Translations under genes and position numbers: made by a program
Source: Actinotignum timonense
Lineage (GTDB): Bacteria > Actinomycetota > Actinomycetes > Actinomycetales > Actinomycetaceae
DNA length: 64,000 nt
Reading direction: 5' to 3'
Assembly (NCBI RefSeq): GCF_030216305.1
Contig: NZ_JASOKT010000009.1
Span: 18,899-82,898, forward strand
The notes under the pieces: model-generated
Told to the model about the DNA's origin: nothing
The model's input: only the letters and a program-made list of their open reading frames with translations
Database searches by the model: none
Shown here: piece by piece, positions 8,091 to 16,356 of the stretch
Numbering within the stretch: the stretch's first letter is position 1
How the letters are laid out: each line of letters starts with the position of its first letter

Positions 8091-8828
8091 ATGGCTTCTT
8101 CTGACAGCACTGCCGAATCACGTGACACTCCCGAAATGACCAGCGCCGATTCGGGCAGCGCGCCCACCGCGGGCACCACCACGGGAACCACCACGCCGGA
8201 AACGGTGGCTCGCCTCAACCGGGAGCAGCTGCGGGCCCTATCTCACCCGGTCCGCTTGAGCCTGCTCCACACTCTCAGCCGACTAGGCCACGCGCGCGCC
8301 GCGGATTTGGCTGAGGAACTGGAGCTTCCCGCCAATTCCATGAGCTATCACCTGCGAATTTTGGCCCGCGGTGGGCTGATTCGCGAGGATCCGACCCGGG
8401 CGCGCGATAAGCGTGATCGGGTGTGGACCCTCACTTCCCCGCGCATGGCCACCGATTCCAGCCTGCCCAATTCGGAGTATTCCAAAAGCGTGACCGCGGC
8501 CGGCACCGCGATTCTGGAATGGGCCACCTCACTGTGGCTGGCCGCCATGACCGCCCGCACTAACCACCCGGAGGAGCGGCCGCTGTTCACCAGTTTGCAC
8601 CCGGCGGAAGTCCTTCTCACACGTGAGCAGGCCGCCGATCTTTCCAAGAAAATGTATGAACTCGTGGAAGAATATCGGGTGGATAATGAGGCGGGCGCGG
8701 CAACCCGCCCGAATAACTCTTCTGATTCTTCCAAGAAAGCCACACCCGAAAACGCCACTCCCTTTGTGACACTCCAGGCTATTATCCCGCGCAGCCCTGG
8801 CCACAACACGCACGCAAGTACCCGCTAG
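8091..8828 (+). CDS. ArsR-like winged-helix transcriptional regulator
   Basis: A 245-residue protein. A Thr/Ser/Gly-rich 40-residue N-terminus is followed by a winged helix (about 43-115) with LRALSHPVRLSLLHTLSRLG, AADLAEELELPANSMSYHLR and the wing DKRDRVW. This is the helix-turn-helix pattern of ArsR/DUF2087-type regulators. The C-terminal half is likely a ligand or dimerisation region; no metal-binding cysteine pair is seen. The start at 8091 is the first ATG after the palindrome; the frame is open further left but that part only mirrors the opposite-strand transporter. It probably represses itself and the divergent efflux pump, and sits 12 bases ahead of the double hydrolase. Confidence 0.8.
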   Translation: MASSDSTAESRDTPEMTSADSGSAPTAGTTTGTTTPETVARLNREQLRALSHPVRLSLLHTLSRLGHARAADLAEELELPANSMSYHLRILARGGLIREDPTRARDKRDRVWTLTSPRMATDSSLPNSEYSKSVTAAGTAILEWATSLWLAAMTARTNHPEERPLFTSLHPAEVLLTREQAADLSKKMYELVEEYRVDNEAGAATRPNNSSDSSKKATPENATPFVTLQAIIPRSPGHNTHASTR

Positions 8829-8840
8829 CAAAGGAGCGCA

Positions 8841-10544
8841 ATGAGGCATTCCGCGTTATCGTATTCAGTTTCCGGGGCTCCCATCGAGGGCACCATCGTT
8901 GCTTTTCACGGGGTGACAGATTGCGCCGCCTCGTTACACAGCCTCGCCGCGCATTACGGGCGTGATTACCGAGTGGTGCTCTGCGATCTGCTCGGCCACG
9001 GACTCTCGGCCCGTTTCGCCAAGGACGACCTGGCCGATCCCTTCACCGCCCTCGTTGCCAGCGCAACCGATGTGGTGGTGCGCGCCGCCGCCGGCACTCC
9101 CGCACGCCAGATCCTCCTCATGGGGCACTCCCTAGGCGGTGCGGTCGCCGCGCATATTGCCGCAGCTCACCCGGCGCTCATCGCGGGTCTGGTGCTTGAA
9201 GACCCCGCGCTCCTCACCCCGGAGCAGGCCCGTACCTACCGCGAGGCCGCCGAAGATCTTGGCAAAACCCAGGAGCGCGTGCGCGAGTATCTACCCGAAG
9301 CTATCGCGTCATTGCGCGAATCGTATACCACCTGGACCCCCTCCGAATACGCCGGCTGGGCACAGGGTAAGACCGAGGTGGACCTCGATTTCATTGCCAC
9401 CGGCGTGGTGGGCCGCCCCGGGCGCGCGGTGCTTGGCCAGCTAAGCATGCCCACCCTCCTCGTGACCGGCGACGGCGACGATGTGCTCTTCGGCGCCACC
9501 GGCATCGAGGCACTGACTGAGCATCACAATCCGCACCTGCGCGGGGCGGTCATCCCGCACTCCACCCATACGGTCCGCCGCGACCAGGAGAGCGCTTTCT
9601 ACGCCGCGGTGGACCCCTTCCTTGCCGAGTGCGCGAAGGCGCAGAAGCGCCCGCAGCCTTACCTCGATCCGCAGCTCACGCCTTTGCTCGCGGGCGTGCC
9701 CGAGCAAACCACCTGGGATGCTCCGGCGATGCGCGCGGAAGGCGAAGCGCTGCTGGGTGCCGAACCGGAACTGCCCTCGGGTATCCGCCGCGAGGTTGTG
9801 GTGGAGAACGGCCTGGAGCTGCGTATCTTCCACCCCGATAGCACGACGCCGCCGCAGCCCCGCGTGGTGCTGTCTTTGCATGGCGGCGGTTACGTTGCGG
9901 GCCGCGCCCGCTACGACGACGCCCGCAATGCTGAGATCGCCCAGCTGGCCGAGGCCACCGTGGTGGTTCCCGATTACCGGCTGGCACCCGAGCATCCTTT
10001 CCCAGCAGCGGTGGACGACTGCCGGGCTGCGCTCGCTTATATTACGCGGGTTTTCCCGGGTGCACCCGTGCTGGTTTTCGGAGATTCGGCCGGGGCCGGC
10101 TTGGCCGATCAGGTGCTGCGCTTCGCGCAGCCAGAGGAACTGGCGGGCTTGTGCGGCGTCGTCGCCCTCGAACCGTGCGTGAGCCCGCGCCTCGATACGC
10201 TCTCCTATCGAACCTATCGCGACGGCCCCGTATGGACGCGGGAGGCCGCGGCCGCGGCGTGGAACGCCTACGCTGACGATTCCGGGTACCGCGCCGAGCC
10301 ACTTTCCGCAGGTAGCGGCCCGTATTCAGGGTTGCCGATGCTGCTTGTGGTCAATCCGGTTGATCCGCTGCGCGACGAGGGCCTCGACTGGGCGCGCGAC
10401 CTCATGGACGCCGGCGCGGCCGTGGAACTCCACATGTATCCGGGGACTTTCCATGCGATGCTATGTTCCCCCGGCACGAAGGTGTGGGAGCAGGTACGCG
10501 CGCGAATAAGTGAGTTTATTGCGACTGCGTTTGCCGGGCGTTAG
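8841..10544 (+). CDS. Two-domain alpha/beta hydrolase (lipase-like plus HSL-type)
   Basis: A 567-residue protein holding two complete hydrolase domains. Domain 1 (1 to about 270) has the oxyanion segment FHGVTD and the nucleophile elbow GHSLGG (95-100), with D212/213 and H243 as candidate triad partners. Domain 2 (about 310-567) is hormone-sensitive-lipase-like: HGGG at 347-350, GDSAG at 414-418, and D508 and H538 as probable triad members. No signal peptide is visible. AAGGAG precedes the ATG, and the gene follows the ArsR-like regulator by 12 bases, so it may share its control. Esters or lactones are likely substrates; whether the two domains act in sequence is unknown. Confidence 0.8.
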   Translation: MRHSALSYSVSGAPIEGTIVAFHGVTDCAASLHSLAAHYGRDYRVVLCDLLGHGLSARFAKDDLADPFTALVASATDVVVRAAAGTPARQILLMGHSLGGAVAAHIAAAHPALIAGLVLEDPALLTPEQARTYREAAEDLGKTQERVREYLPEAIASLRESYTTWTPSEYAGWAQGKTEVDLDFIATGVVGRPGRAVLGQLSMPTLLVTGDGDDVLFGATGIEALTEHHNPHLRGAVIPHSTHTVRRDQESAFYAAVDPFLAECAKAQKRPQPYLDPQLTPLLAGVPEQTTWDAPAMRAEGEALLGAEPELPSGIRREVVVENGLELRIFHPDSTTPPQPRVVLSLHGGGYVAGRARYDDARNAEIAQLAEATVVVPDYRLAPEHPFPAAVDDCRAALAYITRVFPGAPVLVFGDSAGAGLADQVLRFAQPEELAGLCGVVALEPCVSPRLDTLSYRTYRDGPVWTREAAAAAWNAYADDSGYRAEPLSAGSGPYSGLPMLLVVNPVDPLRDEGLDWARDLMDAGAAVELHMYPGTFHAMLCSPGTKVWEQVRARISEFIATAFAGR

Positions 10545-10689
10545 GAGCAATCTCTCTGAAGGCCAGAGATTTCACAATGTCCTTGAACGCCGTTTGAAGA
10601 AGCGCTGGATCGCCGTCTTCTAATACCACGCGGAGATAAACCGCAATATCTTCCTGCCGCCTCCAGCATAGGGCCCTGCGGCCAAGTTA
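10516..10689 (-). pseudogene. Relic of a COG3636/HigA-like addiction-module antidote gene
   Basis: Read on the minus strand, an open stretch of about 56 codons between stops at 10687-10689 and 10516-10518 contains EDIAVYLRVVLEDGDPALL followed by QTAFKDIVKSLAF (about 10561-10656). This closely fits the N-terminal half of putative addiction-module antidote proteins (pattern E-x-I-A-x-Y-L-x-x-A-L-E-x-G-D-P-A). There is no start codon in place and the DNA-binding second half is missing: the frame runs out into the 3' end of the hydrolase gene. No partner toxin is seen. Function is surely lost; the assignment rests on motif recall. Confidence 0.6.
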
Positions 10690-10717
10690 GTTACATTTCT
10701 ATGTCATTTCAGAATTG

Positions 10718-10757
10718 CGGGGGAACAATCATTATGACTGCTCCCCCGTCTCTATTT
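10718..10757. terminator. Hairpin between the hydrolase and the PTE-like operon
   Basis: CGGGGGAACA (10718-10727) pairs with TGCTCCCCCG (10739-10748) with one mismatch and an 11-base loop. On the plus strand TCTCTATTTTCT follows, giving a plausible terminator for the hydrolase gene. It also lies 37 bases past the stop of the convergent minus-strand operon and may serve both. Confidence 0.55.
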
Positions 10758-10785
10758 TCTGCACTATCTTCTGCCCGGTGCCCGC

Positions 10786-11880
10786 TTAAGCTGTCAACAC
10801 CCTGGCCGGATTCTCGTACAGTAACTTGTGCAGATCACTTTCGCTCACGCCTTCCTGGCGCAACAGGTCAATGACGACCGTTGGAACGAAGGCAAATCCA
10901 TTACCGCCATTCTGAGTCCACATTTGCTTGAGGAAGAGATCGTGACTGAGGATAATCTGATCCGCGTACCCATCAGCTATGAGGTCAGCAAGAACACTCA
11001 CAGTTTCGTTAACTGACGGAGATACACCTTCTTTCGGGAAGGTGATATCCAGGCCGATCATGTCGAATTCCAGCCACACTCCCCTATCGAGGAGCCGACG
11101 CTGGTAATCCTTATCAGCACCGGAAGGATCCGAGTGGGCAAGGGAAACCTTATGCGGCGCCACGCCCTGCGCAAAGACCAGGTCCAGAACCTCATCTCCG
11201 CGCCGTTGCCACCCGGGCATATGAATATTGAGCGCTACGGTCGGATTATTTGTTTGAGCAAGGGCTCCGGCAAGCAAGGACGCATGTTCCCCTTCTGTAA
11301 AGAAGGGAGATACCCCTATCTCACCGATCATGCCGGCTTTAATCTTCCGGTCGCCACCCTCCGACTTTTCCGCCGCACTGCCCGGAGCGGTATCAATTGC
11401 CGGAATACCCTCATTGATATCGGCATCAATTTCTTCCGCAATGGCGTCAACGCTACGCGCGGTAATGCGTTCGCCTTCGAACTTTTCAAGATATGGCCCG
11501 GTCGACATAACAACGTTGAGTCCAGTCACTTCCGCAACTTTTAGTAAGCGCGCCGGGTTACGGCCGATGCTGACGGTTCCAGTTGCGTCAACGATAGTCT
11601 GCCCGCCGAGCTCAGCAAATTTACGGACTTCCAGGATCACATCCTGAGCCGGCTTATCCGCCATATTATCCGCGTTGCAGTACGGATCTTGGCGCAGGCC
11701 ATACATAAGATCCGGCGTGACTTTCTTGCCGACTATTTCCTTGGAGAACTCGTAATAGGGCTCATCCACAACCGAGGACAAGTCATTGAAAAGGTGTTCG
11801 TGGGGAAGTGTCATCCCCATATCTTGAGCCTTGATAATTCCGCGAACGGTTTGCAGTTCGCCGTTCTTCAGTTGAGACAT
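10786..11880 (-). CDS. Phosphotriesterase-related metallohydrolase (COG1735)
   Basis: A 364-residue amidohydrolase-superfamily protein. The N-terminal metal ligands are seen as LPHEHL (H27, H29). Later ligand segments typical of the group are MIGEIG, LNIHMPG, LAHSDPSG and ILSHDLF. COG1735 members include phospho-furanose lactonases and other lactonases rather than true phosphotriesterases, so a sugar-lactone or ester substrate is likely. It is last in a three-gene operon with a DUF606 transporter and an amidotransferase-like protein, opposite a LacI regulator, which supports a carbon-source role. The gap to the transporter stop is 23 bases. Confidence 0.8.
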   Translation of the reverse strand: MSQLKNGELQTVRGIIKAQDMGMTLPHEHLFNDLSSVVDEPYYEFSKEIVGKKVTPDLMYGLRQDPYCNADNMADKPAQDVILEVRKFAELGGQTIVDATGTVSIGRNPARLLKVAEVTGLNVVMSTGPYLEKFEGERITARSVDAIAEEIDADINEGIPAIDTAPGSAAEKSEGGDRKIKAGMIGEIGVSPFFTEGEHASLLAGALAQTNNPTVALNIHMPGWQRRGDEVLDLVFAQGVAPHKVSLAHSDPSGADKDYQRRLLDRGVWLEFDMIGLDITFPKEGVSPSVNETVSVLADLIADGYADQIILSHDLFLKQMWTQNGGNGFAFVPTVVIDLLRQEGVSESDLHKLLYENPARVLTA

Positions 11881-11903
11881 TGCAGCTGTCCTTTCTTCGC
11901 TGC

Positions 11904-12989
11904 CTAGTGAGATTCTTCAGTTTTATGTTCGGTACCTGCTCCGAGCTTGCGAGACGGGACCATGGCGATTCCTGCGGCAACCAGCGCTACCGCAGCGCCC
12001 GCAACCGTAACGGCATAAATGACGTGCCCTTCTTGCGGGAGGATGAGGTCAATGAGGATGGATCCGATAAGCTGACCCGCAGTTGAAGCAAGAGCGAGGA
12101 GCAGCAAACCAAGCTTGCGAACCAGCAGTGCCATGAGTGCGATGGAGAGCAGACCCAAAGGACCGCCGAGGTACATCCACCACTGAGTCGGAAGATGGAA
12201 AGTAGCAGCACCCATCGCCAATCGAATAATGAACGCAAGAGCGAGCGCGGAAAACCCAATGATGAAATTCCAGGTAATGGATACCAGCATAGAATCCGCA
12301 AGATAGCCGATCTTGGAGTTACCCGCCGGTTGCCATCCAGCAAGGAGACCACCACAGAACGGCAGAATTGCCAACGCAATCATATGGGGAGCCGTGAAAT
12401 TCGGCGATACCACCAGCACGGTCGCTGCAATAGCGAGGAGTGCCCCCAAAATACGGGGGATATTCAGCGCTTGTTTGAACTCAACTCCGATACCGAAACG
12501 GTCACAAATAATTCCGGAGATAACCATGCCTGCAATCAATGAGGTCTGGAACGTCGCCACCCCGAGCGCTCCGACGGAAACACCCTCAGAGAGAACAATA
12601 ACGGCTCCGCACAGACCTGCGAAGAAGTACGGCCACGGCAAGGTTCCATGCCGCAGATGCCCCGGAATCGAAATGAGGGCTTTCCGCAGCCGGCGCTGCG
12701 GCAGCACGATAATGAACATGACGACAAGTCCCGAGAAGAATGAAATACACGCGGCCAGATGTCCGTCGTCGACCGCAACACCGAGCCGCCCGTTGACGGA
12801 ACTCTGCATGGGACCGAGCATGCCCGCCAGAACGGTGAGGAAGGTAAACAGCACAATGGCAGTTCCTTGCGCAGCACTTCCGTGTGCACGCACGCGCTTC
12901 TCCGCCGCATGAGTTTCCGTTTGTTGAGAATTAGTCACTGCGTCGCCAGTATCCACAACGCACGAATCAGATTTTAATGAAGACATCAT
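11904..12989 (-). CDS. DMT-superfamily transporter, DUF606 (YdcZ) tandem type
   Basis: A 361-residue membrane protein. After a hydrophilic, basic N-terminus (about 40 residues) it shows about ten hydrophobic helices, consistent with two fused DUF606 units of five helices. GPMQSSVNGRLG near residues 59-70 is a DUF606 signature (glutamine-serine-x-x-N-x-x-L). Members of this family are putative small-solute permeases or exporters with few known substrates. It is separated by three bases from the upstream amidotransferase-like gene and by 23 from the hydrolase, so the three are cotranscribed. Two adjacent ATGs (12989 and 12986) are possible starts. Confidence 0.8.
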   Translation of the reverse strand: MMSSLKSDSCVVDTGDAVTNSQQTETHAAEKRVRAHGSAAQGTAIVLFTFLTVLAGMLGPMQSSVNGRLGVAVDDGHLAACISFFSGLVVMFIIVLPQRRLRKALISIPGHLRHGTLPWPYFFAGLCGAVIVLSEGVSVGALGVATFQTSLIAGMVISGIICDRFGIGVEFKQALNIPRILGALLAIAATVLVVSPNFTAPHMIALAILPFCGGLLAGWQPAGNSKIGYLADSMLVSITWNFIIGFSALALAFIIRLAMGAATFHLPTQWWMYLGGPLGLLSIALMALLVRKLGLLLLALASTAGQLIGSILIDLILPQEGHVIYAVTVAGAAVALVAAGIAMVPSRKLGAGTEHKTEESH

Positions 12990-12992
12990 TGC

Positions 12993-13739
12993 CTACTTTC
13001 CCGAGAGCCAGGTGACGATATTGCCAAAAAGGGTGGAATAGCCGGGCCACTCCATGAACTCCTGCGGAGCCCAATGCGGGGAGATGTCCGAGGCGAAAGC
13101 TACCGACCGGCCTCGCCCGTATTCACGTGCCACCAAGAGCGGCTTATGCGCCGCAGTTGCCAAGACACTCGCGCCTTCTTTCGCCACGAGGTCTTGGAAA
13201 CCGAGCAGATACGGCCACGTTTTATCTATTCCTTGAGTAATGGGGTGATTGACATCCGTGAGCTCTCCGCGGACACCTTCAGGCGCTTCAATACGGTCGT
13301 CATAGCGGTGGATAGTAACCGGGAGTACATCCTCAACTGGAGTGCCCGCATAATTCGCCATCGCTTGGAATCCCTGGAAGCTGAGATAGCCGCCCGCCAT
13401 CATTAATCCGCCCCCGTTCTTCACCCAGTCACGAATGAGAGTGAGTCGATTCGGAACACGCTTTCCCTCTTCGAAAACTTGCGGCGGGAGAAGGAGGGTA
13501 TTAGCTCCAACATCCGACAAAATGAGGACGTCATACTCATTGAGTTCCTCTTCCGTAAAAGGAAACTCGACCGCCACATCATGCGATCGCATATGGGTCA
13601 CTTCATGCCCAGCTTTGCGCAAACATTCGAGAAGTTTTGCGCAACCGATATGTACTTGAGTGTGCGGGAATTGATCGAAGCCTTTATGGTCAACAATATC
13701 GCTGACCCACGACTCGCCTGCAAGCAGAACTTTTACCAT
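12993..13739 (-). CDS. Class I glutamine-amidotransferase-like protein (PF07090 type)
   Basis: A 248-residue cytoplasmic protein of the putative glutamine amidotransferase family. Features seen are VLLAGESW at the N-terminus, YDVLILSDVGANT, the turn GGGLMMAGGYLSFQG and the C-terminal ARE-YGRGRSVAFASDISPHW. A canonical catalytic cysteine after the GG turn is not evident, so amidotransferase activity is doubtful; these proteins often sit in sugar or nucleoside catabolic clusters. GAAGGAGACTGG precedes the ATG. It is the first gene of the operon and is divergent from the LacI regulator, across a double palindrome. Confidence 0.75.
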   Translation of the reverse strand: MVKVLLAGESWVSDIVDHKGFDQFPHTQVHIGCAKLLECLRKAGHEVTHMRSHDVAVEFPFTEEELNEYDVLILSDVGANTLLLPPQVFEEGKRVPNRLTLIRDWVKNGGGLMMAGGYLSFQGFQAMANYAGTPVEDVLPVTIHRYDDRIEAPEGVRGELTDVNHPITQGIDKTWPYLLGFQDLVAKEGASVLATAAHKPLLVAREYGRGRSVAFASDISPHWAPQEFMEWPGYSTLFGNIVTWLSGK

Positions 13740-13827
13740 TCCAGTCTCCTTCGACTACCAATTATGTTTCGCTCAAGGTAGCGACAGAGCCGTCGGAAAC
13801 GACTTTCATCACCACAACCATCACGAG

Positions 13828-13849
13828 CGTTGCGCAACGTTACGCAACG
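13828..13849. promoter_or_regulatory. Double palindromic operator for the LacI-family regulator
   Basis: CGTTGCGCAACG (13828-13839) is a perfect 12-bp palindrome. CGTTACGCAACG (13838-13849) follows, overlapping by two bases and matching the first site at 11 of 12 positions. The central CG and this size are typical of LacI-family operators. The pair lies between the divergent amidotransferase operon and the LacI gene. A poor TTACGC / TTATAG pair with a 17-base gap (13840-13868) overlaps it and could be the lacI-type gene's own promoter. Confidence 0.7.
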
Positions 13850-13913
13850 TCTGGTTGTTATGTTATAGGCTTGAGGTGTTTCACACAAGACCCTCGTTTA
13901 CATCAGGAGTCCC

Positions 13914-14951
13914 ATGGCAGCTTCTCTAAGCGAAATAGCACGAATTGCTGGCGTTTCACCGTCGACAGTCTCTCGGTTCGCGCGTGGGGAACTCAATGTT
14001 CGAGGGGAAACCGCAGAGAAAATCCAAGAGGCGATGTCCCAAGTAGGCTGGCAAGCTCCCACTTTGACAAACACTTCATTGCGCACAATCGCCCTGATTA
14101 TCCCCAACCTAACTAACCCGTTTTTCGCAAAGCTAGGGGCCGAAGTTATCTCCGCGGGTGACGCTGCACAGAAAACAGTGGCTGTATTCGTTTCGGGAGG
14201 GCAAATTGATAACGAAGTGGAACTCATCGAGGAAGCCCTCGCAAATCCTACAGTTGACGCGATCATCCTGGTTGGAAATAACTCGCTCGATGGAGATATC
14301 AATTCCGTGAGCCTAACTAAACCCTTCGTCATGCTTGACGAGATGGTTCTCAATGTGGATGCAGCTCTCGAAAATTCAGCCTTGGGGTACACCAATATTC
14401 GCCCGAGCTCTATCCCCTACGTTGTAGCGGACAACGCTAATGGCGCCTACCAGGCAACGAATCATCTTCTGGCGTTCGGGCATCGCCGCGTGGCGTTCAT
14501 TGGTGGACCTGAGGGACTTCTCTCCGCACATCAACGAGAACTCGGCTACCGGAAAGCCATAACATTCCACGGGCTCAAGGTGGATGAGCGCTACATTTTC
14601 CACGGTCCCTACTCCGAGGCTTTTGGTGCGTCCACATTACCACGGCTTTTAACCGCCCCGGATCCTGTTACTGCGGTCTTCGCAAGTTCGGATGTGGTGG
14701 CCATTGGTCTTATCCGTGCCGCAGAGCAATGTGGACTGCATATTCCCGATGACCTTTCCGTCATCGGATTCGACAATATTAGCCTGTGCGATTGGATTCA
14801 TCCGGGTCTGAGCTCAGTACAACAACCCATTGCAGATATGGCACAAGCTGCCTTGCGCGCTATTGTTGACACCGCAACTGGACAGGCACCCAGCGGACAT
14901 ATTTTCCCCATGCATGTGGTGACGCGTGCATCGGTGAAACGGATCGGGTAA
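13914..14951 (+). CDS. LacI-family transcriptional regulator
   Basis: A 345-residue repressor-type protein. The N-terminal helix-turn-helix (LSEIARIAGVSPSTVSRFAR, about residues 5-24) and hinge are followed by a periplasmic-binding-protein-like sensor: IALIIPNLTNPFFAKL, HLLAFGHRRVAFIGG, and AVFASSDVVAIGLIRAA with SVIGFDN. The effector is probably a sugar or related compound. It is divergent from the hydrolase/DUF606/amidotransferase operon and very probably controls that operon and itself through the palindromes at 13828-13849. Base composition is slightly AT-richer than the left part of the window. Confidence 0.9.
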   Translation: MAASLSEIARIAGVSPSTVSRFARGELNVRGETAEKIQEAMSQVGWQAPTLTNTSLRTIALIIPNLTNPFFAKLGAEVISAGDAAQKTVAVFVSGGQIDNEVELIEEALANPTVDAIILVGNNSLDGDINSVSLTKPFVMLDEMVLNVDAALENSALGYTNIRPSSIPYVVADNANGAYQATNHLLAFGHRRVAFIGGPEGLLSAHQRELGYRKAITFHGLKVDERYIFHGPYSEAFGASTLPRLLTAPDPVTAVFASSDVVAIGLIRAAEQCGLHIPDDLSVIGFDNISLCDWIHPGLSSVQQPIADMAQAALRAIVDTATGQAPSGHIFPMHVVTRASVKRIG

Positions 14952-15059
14952 ACGGTTCGAGGCGCCCCGGACTGGACACCTGTAATCGTAAAAGTTGTTG
15001 CACTCAATTTTAGAGTCCATGGGTATTTGCTCCATCTCACCGATACGGTAAACTAAAGC

Positions 15060-15203
15060 ATGTCTATAGCTGACTCTCCACAGCTTGCCATCACCACCAC
15101 CGATGCGCGTGCAGGCTGCGAAGAGGCTGCTCGTAACAATGCGGGAGTACACAGTAGGTACTTACGCACCCATGCGATAGTCATTCAGTTTTATGAAGCA
15201 TAA
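15060..15203 (+). CDS. Small ORF (47 codons) ahead of the RhuM gene, unknown
   Basis: ATG at 15060 opens a 47-codon frame ending with TAA at 15201. It overlaps the leader, not the proposed start (15214), of the RhuM gene. The first 30 residues (MSIADSPQLAITTTDARAGC and on) read like the natural start of a cytoplasmic protein, whereas the end looks random. It may be the 5' remnant of a gene cut off when the RhuM segment arrived. No clear ribosome binding site; coding status is uncertain. Confidence 0.25.
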   Translation: MSIADSPQLAITTTDARAGCEEAARNNAGVHSRYLRTHAIVIQFYEA

Positions 15204-15213
15204 AGAGTTGAAG

Positions 15214-16239
15214 ATGTCTAAGAAGCTTGTTCGGCACAGCACTGCTAAGTTTTTGGTGTTTACGACCAATGCGGCTAACAGCGTTGAAGTACGGTACGAA
15301 GAAAGTACCATCTGGCTTACCCAGAAGTTGATGGCACAATTGTTTGACGTCAACGTCCGAACCGTAAGCGAACACTTGCGAAATATTTTCCAATCGGGGG
15401 AGTTGTCGGATTCTGCAGTTATCCGGAAATTCCGGATAACTGCTACTGACGGAAAAAACTACCTCACACAGCACTACAACCTGGACGCAATTATCTCGGT
15501 TGGTTACCGGATCAATTCAATACGCGCCACTCAATTCCGGCAGTGGGCCACTGGCATCCTGCGTGATTTCACTTTACGTGGCTACGTGATTGACCGAGAA
15601 CGTATGGAAACTGGCGACATTCTTGGCGAGGACTACTTTGAGCAACTCCTCCAAGAAGTGCGGGAAATCAGGCTCTCAGAGAGGCGTTTCTACCAGAAGA
15701 TAACCGACATCTATTCAACAGCTGTCGATTATGATGCCAAAGCGCCCACAACCCGGACTTTCTTCGCTACTGTCCAAAACAAGCTTCACTATGCTGTACA
15801 CGGACACACCGCGGCGGAACTCATCACCGAGAGAGCCGATGCTAAGAAACCACATATGGGTTTAACTTCGTGGAAAAATTCGCCTGACGGTAAAGTGCTC
15901 GCGGGTGACGTGACCATCGGCAAAAACTACCTCACCAAGAACGAGCTTGATGATTTGGGGCGGTTGGTAGAAGCGTATTTAAACCTTGCAGAGTCACGCG
16001 CACGCCGTCACATTGCCACTACTATGAACGACTGGGTACAGTTCCTCGACCAAGTTCTTACCCTCGATAGTCGTGAACTGCTGAACAATGCGGGAAAAAT
16101 TTCAAAGAACCTTGCCGATGAACACGCACTAGAGGAGTTCTCCAAATATCGAGTGGTGCAGGATCTCACCTATGAATCAGATTTCGATAAGTTTGCTCTC
16201 CAAGCAGAACGGGTCAACGAGGATCACGGACAACCTTAG
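15214..16239 (+). CDS. RhuM-family protein (virulence RhuM)
   Basis: A 341-residue protein matching the RhuM family. It has WLTQKLMAQLFDVNVRTVSEHLRNIF (a predicted helix-turn-helix-like N-terminal part), then YNLDAIISVGYRINS and ATQFRQWATGIL, a segment shared with Fic/RhuM and phage anti-repressor-type proteins, then TVQNKLHYAVHGHTAAELI. RhuM was first seen on a Salmonella pathogenicity island, and its biochemical role is not established. It is clearly AT-richer than neighbouring genes and has no partner, which suggests transfer. An upstream in-frame ATG at 15193 is possible; neither start has a strong ribosome binding site. Confidence 0.8.
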   Translation: MSKKLVRHSTAKFLVFTTNAANSVEVRYEESTIWLTQKLMAQLFDVNVRTVSEHLRNIFQSGELSDSAVIRKFRITATDGKNYLTQHYNLDAIISVGYRINSIRATQFRQWATGILRDFTLRGYVIDRERMETGDILGEDYFEQLLQEVREIRLSERRFYQKITDIYSTAVDYDAKAPTTRTFFATVQNKLHYAVHGHTAAELITERADAKKPHMGLTSWKNSPDGKVLAGDVTIGKNYLTKNELDDLGRLVEAYLNLAESRARRHIATTMNDWVQFLDQVLTLDSRELLNNAGKISKNLADEHALEEFSKYRVVQDLTYESDFDKFALQAERVNEDHGQP

Positions 16240-16262
16240 ATAATTAATTTACGTTCGGGCAA

Positions 16263-16294
16263 GCTGCCGTCCAGAATTTGTTTCCAACGGCAGC
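16263..16294. terminator. Hairpin between RhuM and the isomerase gene
   Basis: GCTGCCGT (16263-16270) pairs perfectly with ACGGCAGC (16287-16294) around a 16-base loop, between the convergent ends of the RhuM gene (16239) and the triosephosphate-isomerase-like gene (16357). No T-run on the plus side; the minus side is followed by a short T/A-rich stretch. Weak terminator candidate. Confidence 0.3.
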
Positions 16295-16356
16295 CTACCC
16301 AACGCAGGTACTCGCAAAGCATAGAAAGAGCCCCGCGACACCACACCTTCTTCTCG

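Noticed and set aside
14960..15060. Possible insertion-sequence end (GGACACCTG... with a TTGTTGCACT stretch)
   Set aside because: It recalls IS30-type ends, but no matching second end, target duplication or transposase fragment was found, so it is not annotated.
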